This document shows, in pieces, positions 58,651 to 64,000 of a stretch of 64,000 bases of DNA. Every line of letters starts with the position of its first letter. Within the stretch, counting starts at the first letter, position 1. The stretch comes from Bosea sp. NBC_00550 (GTDB taxonomy: Bacteria > Pseudomonadota > Alphaproteobacteria > Rhizobiales > Beijerinckiaceae). The stretch is from assembly GCF_026020075.1 (NCBI RefSeq), contig NZ_CP102772.1, positions 3,260,501-3,324,500 of the forward strand. Direction: 5' to 3'. The notes under the pieces were generated by a model that was not told the origin of the DNA, made no database searches, and saw only the letters and a program-made list of their open reading frames with translations. A program made the translations under genes and the position numbers.

Positions 58651-61106
58651 TGATAGCGCAGGGTCGCCAGCACGGTGCGCCGCTGGCCGATCATGCAGCT
58701 ATAGGCATTGAAGCAGATGTTCACGACCTCCTTGTCGAAGAGGTTGTTGGCGTTGACCTGGAAGGTGGCGCCCTTGGCCGGCTGCCAGATCTTGCCGAGG
58801 TCGAGCGTCAGCGAGGCATCGACGAGAGTGTAACCCGGCACGCGCCAGAGATTGGCGGCGTCGCCGTAGGTCGCGCCGATATAGCGGACGCCGCCGGCGA
58901 TCGAGAGGCGATTGAAAGGACCCTCCTTGAACGCGTACTGCGCCCAGAGGCTGGCCTGGTCCTTCGGCGTCGAGGGAAGGACGCGCCCGAGCTGCGCGGC
59001 GACGTTGCTCTTGGTGATCTCGGTGTCGGTGTAGGAGTAGGAGCCGATGACGCTGAGCGATGAGGTGATGTTCGCCCGCGCCTCGAATTCGAAGCCGCGT
59101 GCGCGCACCTCGCCGGTCTGGACGCTGTAGCGCGTATCCAGCGGATCGGTCGTCGAGACGTTGGTCTGGCGCAGATCGAAGACCGCAGCCGTGAAGAGCC
59201 CGTCGAACCAGCTCGGCTGATACTTCAACCCGGCCTCGAACTGTTCGCCCTCGGTCGGCCTGAACGCTTCCGAGCCACGCGCCGGCGACGTCGCGCCGCT
59301 GACGGGCTCGAACGAGGTCGAGTAGCTGACATAGGGCGCAAGACCGTTGTCGAAGAGATAGCTCAGGCCGACGCGCCCGGTGAAGGCGCGATCATCGGCC
59401 TCGGTCTTCGACCGGGTCGGGAAATAGCTGGTCCGGCCCGTCTTGGACCAATCCTGCCGTCCGCTCAGGGTCAGCAGCCACTTGTCGAGGCGGATCTGGT
59501 CCTGCGCATAGACGCCGGTCTGCCGAACGAAGTCGCGATAGTTCTGGTTGAAGCTGAATGCGTTGAACGGCCGGCCGTAGACAGGCGCGAACACGTTCAG
59601 GTTCGGCGCCGGCAGGACGCCGCCATTCAGGGCGTACTCGCTGGTATTGCGATGGTCCAGCCCGATGAGAATCTCGTGCCGCAGCGGCCCCGTCTCGATC
59701 TTCGCCAGCAGCTGATTATCGATCGAGAAATAGCGGAGCGTGCGGTCGATCGTGCTGAAGCGGCGCGTGATCGTACGGTTGTCGGCGAGAATGCCGGTCG
59801 TGAAGGTCGAGGCGTTGTAGACTTCGGCGTAGTTGTAGCCGGCATTCTGGCGGAAGCTCAGATTGTCGCTGAAGGCGTGCGAGAATTCGTACCCGATCGT
59901 AGTCATCTTGCGATCGAGCTTGTCGAGCCATGGCTCGCCGATATTGGTGCTCGTGCGGATGCGGCCGTTCGGATTGGCGTAGAGCGTGCCGGCAGCTGGG
60001 AAATACTGGTCGGCGATGCCCGCCCGATCACGCTGGAAGGATGACAGAACCGTCAGCGAGGTGGCGCCGGATGGTCTCCAGGTGAAGCTCGGCGCGAAAT
60101 AATAGCGATCATTGTCGGCGAAATCGACTTGCGTGCCGCTGTTCCGGCCGAGACCCACCACCCGATAGAGCAGGCTCTTGTCGGCCGTCACCGGGCCGCT
60201 GACGTCGAAGCCCGCCTGCAGGCGGCTGAAATTACCGGCCTGGACGAAGACTTCGCGGCGCGGCTCGTCGAGCGGTCGCTTGCTCACCATGTTGATGATG
60301 CCGCCGGGCGGATTCTGTCCGTAGAGCACCGATGAAGGGCCCCGCAGGACCTCGATGCGCTCCAGGCCGAACGGTTCGGTCTGCGTGCCCTGGGATCCGA
60401 TGCCGTAAGGCAGAACCAATCCGTCCTGATAGAATTTCGGCGAGAAGCCGCGGATGCGGATGAGGTCGCGCGTCGTATTCGTCCCGTAGATGTCGCTATA
60501 GGTGCCCGGCGTATAGCGCAGCGCCTCGCCGATCGACTGCGTGCCCTGCTGTGTGACCTGTGCCGCGGTCACGACCGAGACGGATTGCGGCGTTTCCAGC
60601 AGCGAGGTGTCGGTCTTCGTCGAGGAGGCGCTGCGATGCGCCACGACGCCGTCGACCGGCCCCCAGGCACTCTCGGTCCGGCCCTGGACCTCGATCGTGT
60701 CCAGAAGCAAGGAGCCGTCTCCGGCGGCAGCTGCGCCGGAGCCCGCTCCTTGCGGGGAGATCGCGACGGTGGTGGCGTTGGTGAAGCGGTAGGACAATCC
60801 GGTGCCCTGCAGGATGCGGGCGATGGCCTGCTCGCGCGTCGCGGGCCCCGAAAGGCCGGGCGACGTCTTTCCCGCGGCGGCGCTCGCGAGATAGGTGACC
60901 TGAAGCCCTGCCTGGCGGCCGAATGCGGTCAATGTACGATTGAGCGGTCCTGCGGGAATGTCGAACGATGACTGCGTCACGCTCTGCGCTCGGGCGCTGC
61001 TGTCGAAGCCGACGACGCCGGTGACGATCGCCGTCATCATCAGCGTCGCGATCAACGACCTCCTTCGCCTGACCGCAGCGACGGACACTCCAGCCCCGAA
61101 CCCCAT
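58644..61106 (-). CDS. TonB-dependent ferric-siderophore receptor with STN signalling domain
   Basis: 820 residues. Signal peptide to about 41 (ARAQ), STN domain about 45-115 (FDIPAGPLNRTLTAFGRQAGLQVTY, ARILQGTGLSYRFTN) used to signal to FecR, plug about 140-260 (LLETPQSVSVVTAAQVTQQG, LRYTPGTYSDIYGTN, GPSSVLYGQNPPGGIINMVSKRP), then a beta barrel ending in aromatic ATLRYQW. FhuA/FoxA-like. It diverts outer-membrane ferric hydroxamate uptake to FhuD and reports it to FecR/FecI encoded just upstream. Confidence 0.94.
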   Translation of the reverse strand: MGFGAGVSVAAVRRRRSLIATLMMTAIVTGVVGFDSSARAQSVTQSSFDIPAGPLNRTLTAFGRQAGLQVTYLASAAAGKTSPGLSGPATREQAIARILQGTGLSYRFTNATTVAISPQGAGSGAAAAGDGSLLLDTIEVQGRTESAWGPVDGVVAHRSASSTKTDTSLLETPQSVSVVTAAQVTQQGTQSIGEALRYTPGTYSDIYGTNTTRDLIRIRGFSPKFYQDGLVLPYGIGSQGTQTEPFGLERIEVLRGPSSVLYGQNPPGGIINMVSKRPLDEPRREVFVQAGNFSRLQAGFDVSGPVTADKSLLYRVVGLGRNSGTQVDFADNDRYYFAPSFTWRPSGATSLTVLSSFQRDRAGIADQYFPAAGTLYANPNGRIRTSTNIGEPWLDKLDRKMTTIGYEFSHAFSDNLSFRQNAGYNYAEVYNASTFTTGILADNRTITRRFSTIDRTLRYFSIDNQLLAKIETGPLRHEILIGLDHRNTSEYALNGGVLPAPNLNVFAPVYGRPFNAFSFNQNYRDFVRQTGVYAQDQIRLDKWLLTLSGRQDWSKTGRTSYFPTRSKTEADDRAFTGRVGLSYLFDNGLAPYVSYSTSFEPVSGATSPARGSEAFRPTEGEQFEAGLKYQPSWFDGLFTAAVFDLRQTNVSTTDPLDTRYSVQTGEVRARGFEFEARANITSSLSVIGSYSYTDTEITKSNVAAQLGRVLPSTPKDQASLWAQYAFKEGPFNRLSIAGGVRYIGATYGDAANLWRVPGYTLVDASLTLDLGKIWQPAKGATFQVNANNLFDKEVVNICFNAYSCMIGQRRTVLATLRYQW

Positions 61107-61225
61107 ACCAAGCCACTCCGCAGTTGATCGTCCCGGAGTCTGGCGGCGCCTGATCGCGCGGGTCGTGCCAGCCCCATCACTGTTACAATCGGGGGCGCGG
61201 GATTTTCACCGTCGCGGCGAAATTT

Positions 61226-62188
61226 TCAGATGGGGGAGATGATCGTGACGAAGGAGGACACCTGGCGGATACGCGCTCCCGCCGGATGAACGACCGCTTC
61301 GAGGGCGCGAACCGGGTCGTTCAGGTCGAACAGCCCGCTGACGCGCTGCGATCCGATGAACGGGTCGGCCATGACGATCCGTCCCGGAATCCACCGCCCG
61401 ATCCGGGCGACCAGCGTCGCCACCGTCTCTTGTTCGGCGATGATCAGCTTGTCCCGCCAGGTGGCGATCTGTCCGGCCTCGAGCCTGCCGCGCTCGACCT
61501 TGTTCGACGACGGATCGAAGCTCATCCAGTCGCCGGCCCCGAGCCGCAGGGCGGCTGACGACCTCGCGCCCGGAAGCGCCGCCTCCACCACGCCGTGATC
61601 GACGGCAACCTGGACGACGCCGGCATCGTTCGACACGTCGTAGGCCGTTCCCAATGCGGTGGCCGCAAGCTCGCCCGCACTCACGACGAAGGGCCGCGCC
61701 GGCTCGCGCATCACCTCGAAGAAGGCCATGCCCTGCAGGAGCTCGACCCTGCGGCGGGCCTCGCCGTAATCCAACGAAAGCGCGCTGTCCGGGCCGAGCA
61801 TCGCCTTGGTTCCGTCGGGGAGGGCGAGCATGCGGGTTTCGCCCTTGCCGGTGGCATGGTCGGCACGGTTGCGGAACATGATCTCGGGCAGGATCGTGTA
61901 GCCGGCGCCGAGAGCGCCGAGCCCGATCGCGCCGCCGACGAGCAGAAGCCTCCGGCTTGGCTCGATATCCTCGCCGCGCTCGCTCCTGTGACGCTCGGTG
62001 ATGACTTTGCCGGCGGCTCCGTGAAGCCTGGCCACGCGCGCCCATATTCTGTCGTGCTCGGGGCTGCGGGCGCGCCACGCGCGGATCATCTCGCTCGAGA
62101 CTGGATTGCCGGGGTCGTTCTGGAGGCGGATCACGAGGTCGATGGCCTCGTCGGTCAGTCTGTCCTGATCGTGGTCCGTTGCGCTCAT
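61226..62188 (-). CDS. fecR: FecR-family anti-sigma/signal-transducing membrane protein
   Basis: 320 residues. The N-terminal cytoplasmic FecR domain has LTDEAIDLVIRLQNDPGNPVSSEMIRAWRARSPEHDRIWARV, the membrane segment LLLVGGAIGLGALGAGYTIL is near 81-100, and the periplasmic FecR domain includes ETRMLALPDGTKAMLGPDSALSLDYG and VELLQGMAFFEVMREPARPFVV. It relays the receptor STN signal to the FecI-type sigma factor encoded upstream. Confidence 0.93.
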   Translation of the reverse strand: MSATDHDQDRLTDEAIDLVIRLQNDPGNPVSSEMIRAWRARSPEHDRIWARVARLHGAAGKVITERHRSERGEDIEPSRRLLLVGGAIGLGALGAGYTILPEIMFRNRADHATGKGETRMLALPDGTKAMLGPDSALSLDYGEARRRVELLQGMAFFEVMREPARPFVVSAGELAATALGTAYDVSNDAGVVQVAVDHGVVEAALPGARSSAALRLGAGDWMSFDPSSNKVERGRLEAGQIATWRDKLIIAEQETVATLVARIGRWIPGRIVMADPFIGSQRVSGLFDLNDPVRALEAVVHPAGARIRQVSSFVTIISPI

Positions 62189-62283
62189 CTGTCGTCCTTC
62201 GGCGGGCCGCGGCCGAAAGCCGATGACGCGTGCCTACCATCTATAACAAACGAGCGGCGGAAAAATTCGCTTGAGCGAAGGGC

Positions 62284-62787
62284 TCAAAAATCACCGACTT
62301 GCTTGAGCAGGTGCCGGTAGGCCTCATGGATCAGGCCCCAGGTCCGCGCATTCGACAGGCCGAGTTCCCGCGTGACCTCGGCGATCGTGCGATCGCCGAT
62401 CCGATGCATCTCGAACGCCAGACGCGTCCGCTCAGGCAGCTCCGAGAGCGCCCGCTGGGTCTGCATGAGACACTGGCGCGAATAGACGATCCGCTCGGGT
62501 GAAGGCGCGGGATCGGCGACCTTCGCGATCTCGTCCGTCGAGAGATCGGTGAAGGGAACGATGTTCTCGCGACGATGATGATTGATGCTGAGGTTGCGCG
62601 AGACTTGGTAGAGATAGGCCCGGGGATTGTGGTTGAGGCCGGTCTCCGACGGCGGCGTCGCCAGCACGCGCACAAACGTATCCTGCGTCAGGTCCTCGGC
62701 CGTTTCCAGGCTATGCCCACGCCTGCGCAGGAAGCGGTTGATGTCGCGGGCGTAGCTCGCGAACAGATGCTGCAGATCCCAGCTCAT
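62284..62787 (-). CDS. fecI: ECF sigma factor, FecI type
   Basis: 167 residues: region 2 in LFASYARDINRFLRRRGHSLETAEDLTQDTFVRVLATPP and NPRAYLYQVSRNLSINHHRREN, region 4 in ALSELPERTRLAFEMHRIGDRTIAEVTRELGLSNARTWGLIHEAYRHL. It directs RNA polymerase to the receptor promoter when the receptor is loaded. First gene of the iron locus; an iron-box-like sequence lies about 210 bp upstream. Confidence 0.93.
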   Translation of the reverse strand: MSWDLQHLFASYARDINRFLRRRGHSLETAEDLTQDTFVRVLATPPSETGLNHNPRAYLYQVSRNLSINHHRRENIVPFTDLSTDEIAKVADPAPSPERIVYSRQCLMQTQRALSELPERTRLAFEMHRIGDRTIAEVTRELGLSNARTWGLIHEAYRHLLKQVGDF

Positions 62788-62998
62788 GGCGTCCTCGCCA
62801 TGCGCGCGAAGCGCATGAGTGGACTGCCAAGCGGCACCGCTCGGCCTTCCTCAATCCGCTTCTGAAAGCCATCTGGGTTGGCGTGGGACATGGTCAGGGC
62901 GAATCGGATGGCTCGGAACGCATCGGATTGCCGTCAGCGCCCTCAACTTCAGGATGCCCGTGAATAGCGGCTCAAAGATTTCCCTGCAATGACAATGA

Positions 62999-63015
62999 TT
63001 TAGAACGGTTTTAGA
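62999..63015. promoter_or_regulatory. Irr/ICE-like iron-response box upstream of fecI
   Basis: TTTAGAA-CGG-TTTTAGA resembles the rhizobial iron control element (TTTAGAA-N3-TTCTAAA), matching 12 of the 14 arm bases. Adjacent CAATGACAATGATT also looks Fur-box-like on the other strand. Either would suit control of fecI by iron. Match by eye only. Confidence 0.4.
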
Positions 63016-63068
63016 GTAAATTCCCCGCCTGATGCCGTCCGAACGCATCTCGTTGATGAAATGATGCG

Positions 63069-63300
63069 TTCAGGCTCGCACTGCACGGCCTGCGCCATGC
63101 GCGCGGCGTCGAACTCGCAAATGGCTGGCGCCAGAGATGCAGAGATTGGCCGAGATCGAGCACGCGACCGACAAGGCCGCCAACATCTATCGCCGGCGGG
63201 CGGAACGCCGCGGCCTCCCCGACAACGGACAGGGGAAGATCGACTACGTCATCGACCTCGGCGTAAAGCGGAAATCCGGGAACCAAGCTGAATGCAGGAT
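63069..63300 (+). pseudogene. Remnant of a tyrosine recombinase (C-terminal catalytic part)
   Basis: Reads LHGLRHARGVELAN (catalytic R and H of box II) in one frame from about 63081, then, one frame over, RLAEIEHATDKAANIYRRRAERRGLPDNGQGKIDYVIDL with the H and the nucleophile Y of the family. The two parts are joined by indels around 63121-63140 and no N-terminal part is present. It lies directly beside the tRNA-Arg fragment, so it is probably left over from an earlier integration at the same tRNA. Confidence 0.65.
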
Positions 63301-63345
63301 CGTAAACCGCCCGGCAAGCGGCGCTCCTCAAAAGGAGCTAAGTAA

Positions 63346-63394
63346 TGGCGCGCCCGAAAGGATTCGAACCTCTGACCCTCAGATTCGTAGTCTG
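63346..63394 (-). other. 3' part of tRNA-Arg(ACG): attachment site of an integrative element
   Basis: On the minus strand CAGACTACGAATCTGAGGG and then the T arm with GGTTCGAATCC and CGGGCGC-GCCA reproduce the 3' two-thirds of alphaproteobacterial tRNA-Arg(ACG), with the anticodon ACG in loop CTACGAA. The 5' half (GCGCCCG, D arm) is absent; the sequence diverges within the anticodon stem. This is the split product left when an element recombines into a tRNA. An intact tRNA-Arg should stand at the far end of the element, beyond the window. Confidence 0.75.
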
Positions 63395-63562
63395 CGGCTC
63401 TGAATGGACTTAAGATGTCAGGAGACTCCAAAGACCTTGCAAGCTCTTGAAAAGACCGGCATACCCTCTGAGTTAAATGATCAGGAGTAGTCTCTAGCCG
63501 CCAAGAAGCCGCTTCCCATGCGCTTCCCAGTTGCTCGATGGCTGGTGATCTAAGGAGGGGTC

Positions 63563-64000
63563 TTGAAGCTTATCCGGCAGAACGTTGCCCGGCTCACACT
63601 GCCAGCCGGCAAATCCGACTATATCGTGTTTGACGACGCCCTTCCTGGCTTCGGCCTCCGCCTTCGCGCGGGGGGGAAGAGGGCCTGGGTGGTTCAGTAC
63701 CGCGTCGGTTCCAAGCAGCGCCGGGTTACACTAGGAAACCTCGAGGCGCTCGATGCCGATGTGGCCCGGAAGGCCGCCAAGGAGATACTGGCCAAGGCGC
63801 AGCTCGGGAGCGACCCCCAAACTGAGAAGGCCGAGTACCGGGCGGGGGCGGCCGTAACACTCGGTGCTGTCACTAGGCAATATCTCGAGCTTCGGGCCAA
63901 ACCCAATCTGAAAGCCCGCAGCTACGAAGAGGTCTCGCGCCACCTAACTCGTCATTGGGCGCCCTTGAAGGAACTCCCCATCAAACGGGTCCAACGGGCA
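63563..64000 (+). CDS. Tyrosine integrase of tRNA-targeting element, 3' end cut by window edge
   Basis: TTG start with AAGGAGGGG immediately upstream. 146 codons are visible: LKLIRQNVARLTLPAGKSDYIVFDDALPGFGLRLRAGGKRAWVVQYRVGSKQRRVTLGNLEALDADVARKAAKEILAKAQLG is the arm-DNA-binding domain (DUF4102-type), and GAVTRQYLELRAKPNLKARSYEEVSRHLTRHWAPLKELP is the core-binding SAM-like domain. The catalytic domain lies to the right. It is about 170 bp from the tRNA-Arg attachment site and points into the element. Confidence 0.88.
   Translation, partial: MKLIRQNVARLTLPAGKSDYIVFDDALPGFGLRLRAGGKRAWVVQYRVGSKQRRVTLGNLEALDADVARKAAKEILAKAQLGSDPQTEKAEYRAGAAVTLGAVTRQYLELRAKPNLKARSYEEVSRHLTRHWAPLKELPIKRVQRA

Noticed and set aside
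63395..63475. Sequence after the tRNA-Arg fragment that resembles a reversed tRNA 5' half (ACTCAGAGGGT on the minus strand)
   Set aside because: No acceptor stem pairing with CGGGCGC can be found there, and the spacing of about 80 bases is too long for a tRNA. Taken as element DNA.
1..64000. CRISPR arrays, rRNA genes, complete insertion sequences
   Set aside because: No regularly spaced direct repeats, rRNA text or transposase with terminal repeats was seen in reading the window.

Overview
The window reads as chromosomal DNA of a high-GC alphaproteobacterium of the Hyphomicrobiales (Rhizobiales), most like Bosea or a relative. This is inferred from the cspA-rpsU-DUF6481 cluster, repeated Liv-type ABC importers with livH and livM fused, a DUF768 protein, an Irr-box-like site and dispersed GC-rich palindromes. 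No name-giving marker such as rRNA is present.

Layout. 0-6.4 kb: a minus-strand operon with a Liv-type ABC importer, an FMN-dependent luciferase-like monooxygenase and a carboxymuconolactone-decarboxylase-family protein that runs off the left edge. 6.7-13.2 kb: an RND efflux pair and an alpha/beta hydrolase lacking its catalytic serine, divergent from a LysR regulator. 13.2-15.1 kb: cspA, rpsU and small basic proteins. 15.5-25.1 kb: a catabolic cluster of unknown substrate (aldehyde dehydrogenase, GldA-like dehydrogenase, two-subunit transketolase, shikimate-dehydrogenase-like protein, SDR, NIPSNAP protein, GntR regulator). Five copies of an ATATGATATAT-type site lie at its promoters. Its importer is broken: the binding-protein gene is frameshifted, livH is cut short and livM/G/F are absent. 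25.1-30.2 kb: LysR, two DJ-1/PfpI genes, an ABM-domain gene and manganese catalase.

30.6-48.8 kb is the most coherent block. It holds a MarR regulator, a second Liv importer, 6-hydroxynicotinate reductase with a UPF0280 protein and two amino-acid-synthesis (PF06684) paralogues, a NicAB-type nicotinate dehydrogenase fused to a three-haem cytochrome c, an enamidase-like amidohydrolase, a 7Fe ferredoxin, ferredoxin-NADP reductase and EtfBA. Together these encode the upper part of a reductive nicotinate pathway: nicotinate to 6-hydroxynicotinate, to 1,4,5,6-tetrahydro-6-oxonicotinate, to 2-formylglutarate. The ferredoxin and its reductase could supply electrons to the ring-reduction step. A shared palindrome (TTYG-N4-CRAA type) precedes three of its promoters.

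49.4-54.8 kb: envelope and small proteins (DUF768, YihY, a second cspA, a lipoprotein, several short proteins, an L,D-transpeptidase, an extensin-like protein). 54.9-62.8 kb: a FecI/FecR-controlled hydroxamate siderophore uptake locus (TonB receptor, FhuD, a frameshifted double-length FhuB, a siderophore-interacting reductase) with no FhuC ATPase. The right edge enters an integrative element: a 3' fragment of tRNA-Arg(ACG) and the start of a tyrosine integrase, with the remnant of an older integrase beside it.

Five genes carry one single-base-type frameshift each (near 21668, 23129, 26473, 28120 and 56979). Either this genome is losing genes or the assembly has indel errors; the sequence alone cannot decide.
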